Notes: generated from the letters alone by a model not told the origin. A stretch of DNA of 64,000 nucleotides from Roseburia sp. 1XD42-34 (GCF_009917385.1 NZ_QWLJ01000013.1:49941-113940), one strand, 5' to 3'; counted from the stretch's first letter, positions 37,406-47,044 are shown. Numbers and translations are program-made.

Positions 37406-37930
37406 CTAGAATCGCGTTTGATTCCATGGGTAATCTGTGCCAAAAACTTCAGCAAATTCTTTTGACTGCTCCCGTCGCCGCTTTCTATGCTCAGCCCGTT
37501 CTGCTGCTGATGCATGAAGCTTTTGTTCATGTTCTGTCTCTGGAAACACACTTGGAACCGGTCTAGGCTTGCCCTCTTCGTCTATTGCCACAAACGTCAG
37601 AAACGCTGTTGAACAAACTTGCCTTTTCCCCGTTCGCAAATCTTCCGTTACCGCCTTAACAAACACTTCCATTGAGGTATGATGTGTCCAAGTAACAAAT
37701 GCTTCCACACAAATGGAATGCCCCTCTTTAACAGGGGCTAAAAAATCGACCGAATCGGTGGAGGCAGTAACAACAGGCGTACGAGCATGTCTGGATGCAG
37801 CAATTGCAGCAACGTCATCCATATACGCCATCAGCTTTCCGCCGAACAAAGTGCCATACGTATTCGTATCTGGTGGCAATACATAAGATGTTTTTACAGC
37901 TAAGGAATTCGTGCAAGTTCTTTTTTCCAT
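37406..37930 (-). CDS. ykhA: Acyl-CoA thioesterase YkhA-like
   Basis: 174 residues, single hotdog domain: VLPPDTNTYGTLFGGKLMAYMDDVAAIAA (conserved Asn and the helix with Asp), VDFLAPVKEGHSI, and LTFVAIDEEGKPRPVP. It hydrolyses acyl-CoA thioesters; substrate range unknown. ATG follows AGGAGGAG. Its C-terminus (EHRKRRREQSKEFA) is strongly basic. Single gene. Confidence 0.9.
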   Translation of the reverse strand: MEKRTCTNSLAVKTSYVLPPDTNTYGTLFGGKLMAYMDDVAAIAASRHARTPVVTASTDSVDFLAPVKEGHSICVEAFVTWTHHTSMEVFVKAVTEDLRTGKRQVCSTAFLTFVAIDEEGKPRPVPSVFPETEHEQKLHASAAERAEHRKRRREQSKEFAEVFGTDYPWNQTRF

Positions 37931-38114
37931 TTTACTCCTCCTAAAAGTAATTTATCACATACGTAAGTGCCATATTTTCACTTATAGAGTGATAGAGCTT
38001 ATCCGAGTGAGAGTTTACGGTCTCTGATTGCCCAATTCGTTCAAAAGACTTTCGTTCATATTTGTACTAACATCCATTAGGAGATGAGCCACTCCTACTG
38101 TGTGTAGATTACCC

Positions 38115-39563
38115 TTATAAAACCGGAGAAATGAGTCGTGAAATAGACTCTTTAAATCGGATGCCTAAAGATCGTTGTTTATATAATATAGCCGTCATCT
38201 GTGTAGACAATAGCATATCTTCTTCAAATTTTGATACCAATTGTTGTGTCAACTCACGATCATATAAGAAAGCATTAACTTCAAAGTTTAAACGGAAACT
38301 ACGAACATCAATATTTGCCGTTCCGACAGAAGCTATTTTGCCATCTACAACGATCGTTTTCGCATGTAAAAAGCCATTTTGGTAAATAAAGACTTCTGCC
38401 CCAGCTTCTAACAGATCACCTATGTAAGACAATGTTGCCCAATATACAAAAGGGTGATCCGGCTTATTTGGAATCATAATTCTAACATTAACGCCTGATA
38501 AAGAAGCTATTCGTAATGCATCGCGTAAGCTTTCATCAGGTATAAAGTAAGGAGTTTGAATATAGACATAGTCCTTGGCAGTCATGATCATTTTAATATA
38601 CCCGTTTTTAATCTGCTCCCATTCAGAGTCTGGTCCACTAGAAACAATTTGGACACCGACATGTCCCACTGGGTCAGCACTATAATAACGATCTTCGTAT
38701 AAAATATCATTACGGGAAGCCTGGTTCCAATCCAAGATAAATCGTGTCTGCATTTGACGTACTGCATCTCCATAAATGCGTAAGTGCGTATCACGCCAAT
38801 ATCCAAACTTTTTATTTTTCCCTAAGTATTCATCACCAATGTTAAAGCCACCAATATAGCCTATTTTGCCATCAATAATAGCTAGTTTACGATGATTTCG
38901 GTAGTTTATTTTAAAATTAATCTTTGGTATTTTGGGTGGAAAAAAAGCTTCCACTTCTACTCCTGCCTTACGAAGCCGTTTAATATATTTTCGCTTTAAT
39001 GAGCGTGAGCCCATATCATCAAACAGCACACGGACCTCTAGTCCTTCTTCTGCTTTTTTTATTAAAATATCTGCAATGCGTTGACCAAGCTGATCACTAC
39101 GAATAATATAGTATAACAAGTGAATATGATCTTTCGCTTTTTCTAAATCCCTCATTAATGCCTCAAATTTCTCTGTACCATCAGTATAAATTTCCACTTC
39201 ATTATCATGTGTGAAAATAGCATCGTCATTACGTAAATGTAAATAAAATAAATCTTCATATTCAGCGATTTCATTATTTTTAAATTCAAATGTTCCTTCT
39301 TCAAGAGCGCGTAACTGGGATTGGACAGCTGCCTTTACCCCCAATCTGCTTTTCGTGTCCCATGTAAAAATTCGCCGTTTACTAATTGGTTTGCCAAAAA
39401 TCAAGTACAATATAAATCCTAAAATTGGAATGAACAACAATACCATTAGCCAAGCCCAAGTTGAGGTTGGGTCTTTACGTTCCAAAAAGATAATGGAAAC
39501 ACCTAACGCGATATTTAAAACTAATATAAAGCTTAGCAAATAAGAAAATATGTCTATTTGCAA
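38115..39563 (-). CDS. clsA: Cardiolipin synthase
   Basis: 482 residues from TTG at 39563, the same length as B. subtilis ClsA; the start is fixed by AAGGGGGGGAG just upstream. Two N-terminal membrane helices, then a duplicated phospholipase D fold with HKD motifs NHRKLAIIDGKIGYIGGFNIGDEY and HAKTIVVDGKIASVGTANID. It condenses two phosphatidylglycerols to cardiolipin at the membrane. Cardiolipin rises in salt stress in related species. Single gene. Confidence 0.94.
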   Translation of the reverse strand: MQIDIFSYLLSFILVLNIALGVSIIFLERKDPTSTWAWLMVLLFIPILGFILYLIFGKPISKRRIFTWDTKSRLGVKAAVQSQLRALEEGTFEFKNNEIAEYEDLFYLHLRNDDAIFTHDNEVEIYTDGTEKFEALMRDLEKAKDHIHLLYYIIRSDQLGQRIADILIKKAEEGLEVRVLFDDMGSRSLKRKYIKRLRKAGVEVEAFFPPKIPKINFKINYRNHRKLAIIDGKIGYIGGFNIGDEYLGKNKKFGYWRDTHLRIYGDAVRQMQTRFILDWNQASRNDILYEDRYYSADPVGHVGVQIVSSGPDSEWEQIKNGYIKMIMTAKDYVYIQTPYFIPDESLRDALRIASLSGVNVRIMIPNKPDHPFVYWATLSYIGDLLEAGAEVFIYQNGFLHAKTIVVDGKIASVGTANIDVRSFRLNFEVNAFLYDRELTQQLVSKFEEDMLLSTQMTAILYKQRSLGIRFKESISRLISPVL

Positions 39564-39869
39564 AAACTCCCCCCCTTCCCAAACAACACGAGCTACCATG
39601 TTCAATAAAGGTACTACCGTGCACTTGAATTTTTTTACTTCTTCATAATACTATAGCATAACGTAATATTTATCGATAATCTGAATAAAAACGATGTTAA
39701 TTTCAGTTTATTCTCAACAAAAATCAAATTATGATAACCTCTGGGTAAAGGGATAGAAACCTCTTGTTACTTCTTAGCTCGAAACAGAATTTATCTTTAT
39801 GAAATGAGTCCTTTTCTTTAATATAGCTTATTGTATCAATTAAGCACCAATTTATGTATAAAAAACGTT

Positions 39870-40010
39870 GAAATAAAGTGAAGTCTCAAACAAAGGGGGT
39901 TTTCTTTCTCCCCTCAACTTGTTTAGCACTACTAAGGGTATAGCCTAAAAAGGTCTTTTAACAGCATCGGACATAAGTTGTTGGATCCTTCACGTATCCT
40001 AAGGTTCACG
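39870..40010 (+). repeat. Degenerate repeat B
   Basis: AAAGTGAAGTC, GGGGGTTTTCTTTCTCCCC, TATAGCCTAAAAAGG and CGGACATAAG follow B order over the 5' half. The rest of 39564-40187 shows no gene. Confidence 0.5.
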
Positions 40011-40187
40011 TCAAGCCATTTGCTAGTTGCTTGAGGAATAACCGTTTAAACCTGATGACCTTCCTACTTTAAAGCTCCTTCATTTATCTAACATACTCAT
40101 AAAACAACAGCCGAACGAAGTTATTGCTTGTAGCCATTATAATTATAGTATCGTAAGGAAGTTTATTGCAGGCTAACTTTAGTAAGA

Positions 40188-40934
40188 TTAGTCACCATTT
40201 AAACGTATTAATTCATTAATCAATAAATCAACTATTAAGAAAAATCCGATCCGAGATATTTTGTCATTTTTCTTTGTATCGTTGTTATCAGAGTAGCAAT
40301 ATAAATTATCATTTGTATATTTAGTTAATTCATTTGTTTGAAAAGAAGTAATACTAATTATTTTTGCGTCTTTAAAATGTACTTTTTTAGCTGTATTAAC
40401 GATCTTTTTTGTATTTCCTGACATTGAAATAAATATTACCATATCGTTTTTGGCTACAAAGTTCGTAAATAACTCAGATAGATTATAATCTTTTATAAAA
40501 ATACATTGAATTCCGATTGATAACAAAAGATGCTCTAAATAGTAACCTACTGCCTTACTAGTACCTCTAGCCATAATAAATACATTTTCCGATGCTTGTA
40601 TTTGTTTAGCACAATTTTGAAGCATTTCTTCACTAACAAGGGAAAATGTTTTTTTAATACTTTGATCTAGTCTATCACGGTACGATAAATCATTCTTTTT
40701 TTGTTGAAGCGTCTTATCTTTTACAGATTGGTTGATATAATATTTTAATTCCTTGTATCCGCTATAACCAAGTTTTTGTGCAAGATTAATGATCACTGTT
40801 TTCGATACATAGATAGTTTCTGCTAAATCATTTATCCTCATGTAGGGGATAATATCCATATTTTCTACAATATAATTCAAAACCTTCCGTTCACTTGCTG
40901 TCATCTCTTCATAGTTATCTAAAAAGTTCAACAT
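40188..40934 (-). CDS. MurR/RpiR family transcriptional regulator
   Basis: 248 residues: an N-terminal HTH_6 domain (MTASERKVLNYIVEN, then VSKTVIINLAQKLGYSGYKELKYYI) and a C-terminal SIS sugar-phosphate domain (VFIMARGTSKAVGYYLEHLL, DMVIFISMSGNTKKIV, AKIISITSF). Such regulators respond to phosphosugars and usually control a nearby operon. Here that is probably the PTS/lyase operon 1.4 kb away on the same strand, which has a perfect inverted repeat in front. TTGAGG precedes the ATG. Confidence 0.88.
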   Translation of the reverse strand: MLNFLDNYEEMTASERKVLNYIVENMDIIPYMRINDLAETIYVSKTVIINLAQKLGYSGYKELKYYINQSVKDKTLQQKKNDLSYRDRLDQSIKKTFSLVSEEMLQNCAKQIQASENVFIMARGTSKAVGYYLEHLLLSIGIQCIFIKDYNLSELFTNFVAKNDMVIFISMSGNTKKIVNTAKKVHFKDAKIISITSFQTNELTKYTNDNLYCYSDNNDTKKNDKISRIGFFLIVDLLINELIRLNGD

Positions 40935-41256
40935 ATTTCATTCCTCAATCCATTCCAATATTTACTGTACTTGTCTATCCCTTTAATCAAATTACTACGA
41001 TTTAGTATACCATTTTAAAATCTTCCTACCAGTTATAATGAAACAAAAGCTTCAGGATGGATTTTCTCCTTTATACAGTAGATAAAAGATTCTTTAGACG
41101 CTGTTGAAAAATTGGCGTTGTGTTGCAATGAATCAAACGTAGCCTTTTCTTATCCAGGAATTTACATTTATATTGCATTTATCAGTTCTACCACCAAGTT
41201 ATATGAGATAGGAGCATTATACGTACGTTAGATGCATAAATATAATTATGATTATA
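40935..41256. other. Intergenic region, no gene seen
   Basis: AT-rich gap between the RpiR gene and the lyase terminator. No ORF, repeat or hairpin was identified. Confidence 0.35.
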
Positions 41257-41293
41257 CAAAAACTCCCTCTCAGCCTTTATGCTGAAAAGGAGC
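41257..41293 (-). terminator. Terminator of the PTS/lyase operon
   Basis: Minus-strand CTCCTTTTCAGC (41292-41281) pairs with GCTGAGAGGGAG (41274-41263), then TTTTTG. Confidence 0.75.
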
Positions 41294-41301
41294 GTTATCC
41301 A

Positions 41302-42672
41302 TTAGTTATACTTTTTTAATATTTCTTCTTTCACTTTTTTTGCTCTATTGGCTTCATTCTCTGCTATGGTAACGGAAAGACCAATATAGTTTCTCGGATC
41401 GATCATCGCTTTAATCTCTTCATCCGTAAAGTCATTAGCAATTTTTTCATTTGCTTTTAAATTAGTAAAGAAATCTTCACCCTCAGAGGCCGTCTTCATG
41501 GCAATTTCATACATAAGTGAATGTGCTTGATCTTTCCCCAGTTTTTCTGCTAATTTCATCATCACATACTCACTATTATCTAATCCCTTGTTACGTAAAA
41601 CATTATGCAGCATCCTGTCCTTATGAACAATTATCGTCCTTGTTAATTCCTCACATCGTAATAAAACCTCCGTAATTAATTCCATGGCTTCTTCAAGCAA
41701 ACCATCGAATAGCATATAGGAGCTGCTATCTCCTTCATATGGACGTACTGCTGAATACATTCCGACTCCAGGTAAAGAATACAGTTTTTGCGAGTTTGCA
41801 ATTATTCCTTTAGCTAATTTTGGATTAATTTTATGTGGCATGGTACTGCTGCCGATCGTACCCTTACTAAATCCTTCTGAAACCTCCGCTATTTCTTCCA
41901 ATGTTGTACTATATACTTCTTCGGCTATTTTATGGCAAATATTGGCTAGCAACGACAAGTTCATCATATACTCTAATTTATGTGTATTTATATTTCTTGA
42001 AGGAACTTCCATCGGATACATTCCTACTAACTCGGCAACCCGGGCTTGTACTTGCATGCCCACTTCCGGCATCGAACTAAATGTACCTACAGCTCCTCCC
42101 ATCATGATTTTAAAAACTCTTTTTTCTGCTTCTGCCATGCGTTCATAGCACTGAATAAAGTCGCTGATCCATACCGAAACCTTATACCCATATGTAATAG
42201 GAATCGCATGTCTCCCATGGGTTCTTCCAGGCATGACCGTATCCTTATTCTCATATGCCAAAGCACTTAAATTACCTAAAATTTTACCAATTATGTTCAT
42301 AAACTGATGATGTGCTTTTTTTAGAATATAAAGTTGTGAACTTTGTTGTATATTCTGTGTTGTTATTCCATAATGAACATATTTCCCACTATTTTCTGGG
42401 CAAGCTTTTACGAATACCTTTAAAAAAGGGACAAAGCCATGTCCTATTTTTTTATATATTTGCTCCATTTCTGCAAAATCGATATTTTCTATTTTAGCTG
42501 CTTGGTTAATATCATCTGCCGCTTTTTGGGGGATAAATCCGTATTCAGCTTGTGCCTTTGCTAAAGCAGCTTCAAATAATAACCACGTTTTATATTTTTC
42601 CTCTTGGGTAAAAAGTTTTTTTATACCTTGATCATCCATCGTCTTACTTTTTGAATCATATAATGCTCTCAT
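41302..42672 (-). CDS. Adenylosuccinate lyase/fumarase superfamily enzyme
   Basis: 456 residues with the superfamily signature GTIGSSTMPHKINPK (about residue 260), GRTHGRHAIPITYGYKV (catalytic His) and HYGITTQNIQQ in place of the usual GATS(T/S)xD loop. These enzymes split a C-N or C-O bond by beta-elimination, releasing fumarate or a similar product. True PurB lies in pur operons; this copy follows a PTS EIICB gene by 16 bp, suggesting a catabolic lyase acting on the imported compound. ATG has GGAGAGAG upstream. The substrate cannot be told from sequence. Confidence 0.82.
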   Translation of the reverse strand: MRALYDSKSKTMDDQGIKKLFTQEEKYKTWLLFEAALAKAQAEYGFIPQKAADDINQAAKIENIDFAEMEQIYKKIGHGFVPFLKVFVKACPENSGKYVHYGITTQNIQQSSQLYILKKAHHQFMNIIGKILGNLSALAYENKDTVMPGRTHGRHAIPITYGYKVSVWISDFIQCYERMAEAEKRVFKIMMGGAVGTFSSMPEVGMQVQARVAELVGMYPMEVPSRNINTHKLEYMMNLSLLANICHKIAEEVYSTTLEEIAEVSEGFSKGTIGSSTMPHKINPKLAKGIIANSQKLYSLPGVGMYSAVRPYEGDSSSYMLFDGLLEEAMELITEVLLRCEELTRTIIVHKDRMLHNVLRNKGLDNSEYVMMKLAEKLGKDQAHSLMYEIAMKTASEGEDFFTNLKANEKIANDFTDEEIKAMIDPRNYIGLSVTIAENEANRAKKVKEEILKKYN

Positions 42673-42688
42673 TTATCTCTCTCCATTT

Positions 42689-44245
42689 TTAATTTCGTAT
42701 TTCATCATCAACCGCATTTTTTACAAATTCAACTTGTGGACCATAAACAACATGAATATGTTTTGCCGTGGGAAAGAAAAATCCAGTACATCCAGACGTA
42801 GTTAACACATCTTTGTCGATCACCCGAACATCTTTTAAATCAATCCGTAGTCGGGTAATGCAATTATCAACATTTAAAATATTTCCTTTCCCACCTAATG
42901 CTTTAACAACAATTTTCGCTATCTCATCATAACGTTTTTCTTTTAATAATGTATTATCTAGATTTTGCTGTTCTTCTCGACCAGGGGTTTTAATATCAAA
43001 GCGAAGGATGGCCCAGCGAAACACAAAATAAGTTACAATAGCTATCCCTGTACCAATCAGCACAAGAAAAATCCAATTGGTTTGTTCATAGAGTAATCCA
43101 AAAATCGTAAAATCAAAAATAGTTCCCCGTATATATCCAATTGCTACCCCTGCAAAAGATAATAAAACAGCTCCAATCCCAACAATAAAGGCATAAACAA
43201 GGTATAATAATGGGGCTATAAACACGAATGTAAATTCTAACGGTTCCGTAACATTACCAAGAACAGCAGTTAAGACCATTGTTATCAACATTGATTTGAC
43301 ATAAGCTTTATTTTCTTTATAAGCCGTTTTATACATTGCAAAGGCAATCGCCGGAAAGATAAATAACGTTACCAACATTTGCTGTTGTGCCATAAAACGA
43401 GTTAGCTTTGGCATCATTGACCAATATTCACTATTAGGCCCTTGGTTAAATAATATCTCCGTCATCGCTGGGACAACCCCTACGTACGTTTCGCCATCAA
43501 TAATGTAGGAACCGCCAGCTTCCGTAAATCGAAACAGAACATTCCATACATGGTGCAATCCAAAAGGAATGAATAATCTCTCTCCCGCAGCAGTAAAGAA
43601 CGGTCCTACCACACTTAAATATACGGAAGATAAATTTGTTAAAAGCCCTACAAACAACGACCAAATAAACGGAATGATTAAACCAATTACCGTCATAAAA
43701 CCAATGGTAATAATCGGAACGGATTTTTTCCCTGAAAAGAATGCAAAAGCTGTTGGCAGTTCTAGATTATAAAACTTATCTGTTGCCCAAGCTGCTAAAA
43801 GCCCTGTAATGATTCCTCCTGCCGCATTAATATTCATGGTTTGGATACCTAATACTTCTATTTGTCCATATTGCGTCATAACCTCGGGGTCCGCCATCTT
43901 CCCCGTAATGATTAGCCAAACATGCATGGCAATAATTAAAGTTAAATAGCCAGTTGTAGCGGCAAAAACAGATATCCCCTTATCTTTTTTACTCATCCCA
44001 TAGGCAACACCCATTGCAAATAACAATGGAATATTATCAAACACGACACTTGCTATGGTACGAATGCTAATTAATATAGTATTTACTGCTTCATAGCCTA
44101 AAAAGGGAAACCTTTCAATCATATACGTTTGTACCAATGCTCCACTAATCCCTAAGATCATACCAACTGGCGCTAGTACCCCAATTGGGAGAAGTAGAGT
44201 ACGTCCAAATCTTTGAATGGAGTCGCTGATTTTTCGCTTTGTCAT
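42689..44245 (-). CDS. PTS transporter EIICB (glucose/maltose superfamily, MalX-like)
   Basis: 518 residues. The EIIC domain (about 1-430) has RFGRTLLLPIGVLAP, GERLFIPFGLHHVWN and LGNVTEPLEFTFVFIAPLLY, the GITE-like substrate motif region. The EIIB domain follows with the phosphorylated cysteine at about 461 in NVDNCITRLRIDLKD. No EIIA is fused or adjacent, so phosphate must come from another EIIA, as in MalX or NagE-like systems. It imports and phosphorylates a sugar of unknown identity. GAGGAGG lies 12 nt before ATG. First gene of the operon with the lyase. Confidence 0.88.
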   Translation of the reverse strand: MTKRKISDSIQRFGRTLLLPIGVLAPVGMILGISGALVQTYMIERFPFLGYEAVNTILISIRTIASVVFDNIPLLFAMGVAYGMSKKDKGISVFAATTGYLTLIIAMHVWLIITGKMADPEVMTQYGQIEVLGIQTMNINAAGGIITGLLAAWATDKFYNLELPTAFAFFSGKKSVPIITIGFMTVIGLIIPFIWSLFVGLLTNLSSVYLSVVGPFFTAAGERLFIPFGLHHVWNVLFRFTEAGGSYIIDGETYVGVVPAMTEILFNQGPNSEYWSMMPKLTRFMAQQQMLVTLFIFPAIAFAMYKTAYKENKAYVKSMLITMVLTAVLGNVTEPLEFTFVFIAPLLYLVYAFIVGIGAVLLSFAGVAIGYIRGTIFDFTIFGLLYEQTNWIFLVLIGTGIAIVTYFVFRWAILRFDIKTPGREEQQNLDNTLLKEKRYDEIAKIVVKALGGKGNILNVDNCITRLRIDLKDVRVIDKDVLTTSGCTGFFFPTAKHIHVVYGPQVEFVKNAVDDEIRN

Positions 44246-44306
44246 TTAGAATTTAAACCTCCTCATTCAGCATTTCACATTTTATTTTAACAGCCAAATT
44301 AAAATT

Positions 44307-44320
44307 AAAAAGCGCTTTCA
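44307..44320 (-). promoter_or_regulatory. cre-like catabolite control site
   Basis: Minus strand TGAAAGCGCTTTTT matches the CcpA cre consensus except for the final CA, about 60 bp upstream of the PTS gene. Confidence 0.5.
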
Positions 44321-44332
44321 TATCCTTTCAGC

Positions 44333-44363
44333 TGACATAGGTAATGAAAAATGACCTATGTCA
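44333..44363. promoter_or_regulatory. Perfect inverted repeat, probable operator of the PTS operon
   Basis: TGACATAGGT (44333-44342) and ACCTATGTCA (44354-44363), exact complements separated by 11 bp, about 90 bp upstream of the PTS start. A likely binding site for the RpiR regulator at 40188. Confidence 0.6.
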
Positions 44364-44492
44364 CAACCATTAAGTGACTTGTAAAAACCAATAACATGTG
44401 ACAACTTTAAACTGAAACATGCCTTTATTTGTTTTACAAGTGTATACGTAACTATAAATTTTGTCTTATATCCACAACCATTTACAAAGATA

Positions 44493-44600
44493 CACCGGAA
44501 TTACTAGTTGCTGGGCGATGGTGGCAGACTTGGCTAGTCGGTTATTTCGGGAGCCCCAAGCACTCATTTTATACTTGCTTATCTTTTTTTAAAAAAAAGC
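44493..44600 (+). repeat. Repeat A, copy 6 (3' half)
   Basis: AGTTGCTGGGCGATGG, GGCTAGTCGGTTATTTCG, AAGCACTCATTTTATACTTGCTTATC. The 5' half is absent. Confidence 0.7.
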
Positions 44601-44634
44601 GGCTCCTAATAGAGTCGCTAAATTGTACGTTTAG

Positions 44635-44820
44635 TAAAGGTGAACCTTCAAGCCGTAGGAGTTTTCTTTCATCTCCCCCTAATGGTTAATACCATAATGG
44701 TATGACCTAAAATGCCGTTTACGAAATAGGACATTTAGATGCTGTTATCTCCTACTTAGATTTGTTTCTGTACATGTTCCTGAAGTGAGAGTTTTACAGC
44801 ACCTTTTATACGGGATAAAA
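44635..44820 (+). repeat. Repeat B
   Basis: TAAAGGTGAACCTTCAAG to ACGGGATAAA. Hairpin 1 has a different sequence from other copies but still pairs (TAGGAG with CTCCCCCTA); hairpin 3 keeps GCTGTTATCTCC and GTTTTACAGCACC. Confidence 0.85.
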
Positions 44821-45071
44821 CAATCGTTTTTAATTATATTCTTTGAATCACCTATTCTTGCTTTTATTGCAAAAGACATTTAGAATAGTTTTATTTAAAT
44901 GATTAAATGGTTCGTAAGGTAGCAATTTTCACTTTTTGATTCATGGGCTATAACGTTACGTGTGGGTTAGTTATATTTCTACGATTTCTTACTAACTTTT
45001 AAGACAACGAAAGTAATATAATGTGAAGCTATGCGAGCAGAGAAATTCTTTCATCCTTATAAATGGAAGAT

Positions 45072-45292
45072 TAGAACAAAGGCGCAGAGCGCCCGTTTAG
45101 CAACGTAGCGACTGGAACGAAGCAACTAAAGTTTTAGGAATCACGGTGAGGTAACGAACCGATGATGACTTATCGTAGGACGATTTCGTGAAGTCGCCTA
45201 GTTGCTGGGTGCTTAAGCCGGACGTGGCTATTCCGTTAAGTCTGTATCCCCAAAGCAACAATTTTTATACTTTCTTATCTTAGAACAAAGTC
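45072..45292 (+). repeat. Repeat A, copy 7
   Basis: Complete copy from TTAGAACAAAGGCGCAGAG to TTTTTATACTTTCTTATC. Long-range stem GCGCCC (45089-45094) and AGCAAC (45099-45104) with GTTGCT (45201-45206) and GGGTGC (45207-45212). Confidence 0.9.
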
Positions 45293-45414
45293 TAAGATTT
45301 TTAGACGTCCTTGAAATTACATGCTCTCTACATACCGTGCATGCTCACAAATTCCGATACCACTATCAGTGTCTATGTTGCAGTACCTTACATTCAAAAG
45401 AAAGAAGGGAGAAA

Positions 45415-46320
45415 ATGAACGTTACACAAGATAAATCTGGCATCATACATACATTAGGAGCCTATGCTTTATGGGGAGTACTCCCTATTTACTGGAAACT
45501 TCTTGACCATGTTTCGCCTGAAGAAACGTTGGCGCACCGAATTATATGGTCTGCTATTTTTATGGTTGCCATTGTATTAATAGTAGGAAAATGGAATCTA
45601 TTTGTTGATGAATGGAAAGTGTTGCTAAAAAATAAATGGAAATTTTCGGGCATTTTCCTAGCCACGCTCGTAATTAGTCTTAATTGGCTCACATTTATTT
45701 GGGCTGTTCATAACAATCATGTTATCCAAGCGAGTTTAGGATATTATATTAATCCATTAATCAGTATTTTGCTCGGTATTCTTGTTTTAAAGGAATCTTT
45801 TACATTTAGACAGACACTATCCTTTTTAATGGCTGCTTTCGGAGTTCTCTATTTAACAATAAGCTATGGAGTATTCCCATGGATATCTTTATTGCTTGCG
45901 ACAACCTTTGGATTATATGGTCTCTTGAAGAAAAAAATTGATATTGGACCAATGATTGGACTAACCATTGAAACGATGCTTGTGTCTCCAGTTGCGTTAA
46001 TATACTTACTTTCTATTTCTCAAAACGCTTTTCAATGGAGTGCTTTATTCTCCACCACAAATGTTTTGCTAATGGGAGCTGGCGTAGTTACAGCAATTCC
46101 ACTATTACTATTTGCTAGTGGTGCTAGACGCATTTCTCTATCTATGGTCGGTTTCTTACAATATCTTGCACCTACCCTCATGTTATTAATTGGTGTGTTG
46201 TTATACAATGAAACATTTACAACTGCTCATTTAGTTGCTTTTTTGTTCATATGGGCTGCACTGATTAACTACATGTTAGCAAGTTATCAAAAGCCTTCTA
46301 ACAAAGCACTTCAAAAATAA
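45415..46320 (+). CDS. rarD: RarD family EamA-type transporter
   Basis: 301 residues, ten membrane segments in two EamA repeats. RarD features: GAYALWGVLPIYWKLL at the start, HRIIWSAIFM, LNWLTFIWAVHNNHVIQASLGYYINPL and FLQYLAPTLMLLIGVL. These proteins are drug/metabolite exporters of unknown substrate. ATG at 45415 follows AGAAGGGAG; the upstream ORF extension runs into intergenic sequence next to repeat A and is not coding. It is flanked on both sides by copies of repeat A. Confidence 0.9.
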   Translation: MNVTQDKSGIIHTLGAYALWGVLPIYWKLLDHVSPEETLAHRIIWSAIFMVAIVLIVGKWNLFVDEWKVLLKNKWKFSGIFLATLVISLNWLTFIWAVHNNHVIQASLGYYINPLISILLGILVLKESFTFRQTLSFLMAAFGVLYLTISYGVFPWISLLLATTFGLYGLLKKKIDIGPMIGLTIETMLVSPVALIYLLSISQNAFQWSALFSTTNVLLMGAGVVTAIPLLLFASGARRISLSMVGFLQYLAPTLMLLIGVLLYNETFTTAHLVAFLFIWAALINYMLASYQKPSNKALQK

Positions 46321-46396
46321 ATGAAAGCCCCCTTATTTATTTGGTAATGAGAAACTATCTAAAGCTTCATACATCCATACTCAGGCATAATAATTT

Positions 46397-46654
46397 AGAA
46401 CAAAGGCGCAGAGCGCCCGTTTAGCAACGTAGCGACTGGAGCGAAGCAACTAAAGTTTTAGGAATCATGCTCCTGCAACAGGAGTATGCCGACACCTGAG
46501 CCGTTTTTAGTCGGCCTTCCTCTTAACCACGATAATGACTTATCGTAGGGCAATTTCGTTAAGTCGCGTAGTTGCTGGGCGCTTAAGCCGGACGTGGCTT
46601 ATTCGGTTACTTTGTTATACATAAGCCACTAATTTTATACTTTTCTTATCTTAT
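46397..46654 (+). repeat. Repeat A, copy 8, with extra internal module
   Basis: As copy 7, but with about 60 bp added after AGGAATCAT (46469-46530). The added part holds two hairpins, CTCCTG-caa-CAGGAG and GCCGAC ... GTCGGC, and is shared in part with the copy at 15839. Confidence 0.85.
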
Positions 46655-46682
46655 AGAAAAATATGCATACACGTATTCTTCA

Positions 46683-46711
46683 TTGACAATACATCCTGAA
46701 CCTTATATAAT
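46683..46711 (+). promoter_or_regulatory. Consensus promoter of the methionine gene
   Basis: TTGACA (46683-46688), 17-bp spacer, TATAAT (46706-46711): a full sigma-A consensus just before the S-box. Confidence 0.85.
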
Positions 46712-46731
46712 ATTCAGTAATTTAAAAATTG

Positions 46732-46902
46732 GATCTCTTATCAAGAGTGGTGGAGGGAATAGGCCCTTTGAAACCCGGCAACCTAAAAGCGATAATGATT
46801 TGCTTTTTACGGTGCTAAATCCTACAGACCTTAAAAATGGTTTGGAAGATAAGAGGAGGAACGATTCTAGCCCTCTTCTTTAGGAAGAGGGCTTTTTATT
46901 TC
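46732..46902 (+). ncRNA. SAM-I (S-box) riboswitch with terminator
   Basis: CTCTTATCAAGAGTGGTGGAG, GGCCCTTTGAAACCCGGCAACC and the closing AAGATAAGAG are S-box hallmarks. The terminator is AGCCCTCTTC / GAAGAGGGCT (46869-46893) plus a T-run. High S-adenosylmethionine should stop transcription before the sulfhydrylase gene. Confidence 0.95.
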
Positions 46903-47044
46903 CACCATCTCAAAGAATTAACCAAAGCAAACATACTTTTCGCAACATTCATTCAACAGATTCCAAAAACGGAGGCAACAAATGCAAAAAAGATAGGAAG
47001 ATTTGATCTTAAAAACCAGATCCATTCAAAGGAGGAATAAAACA

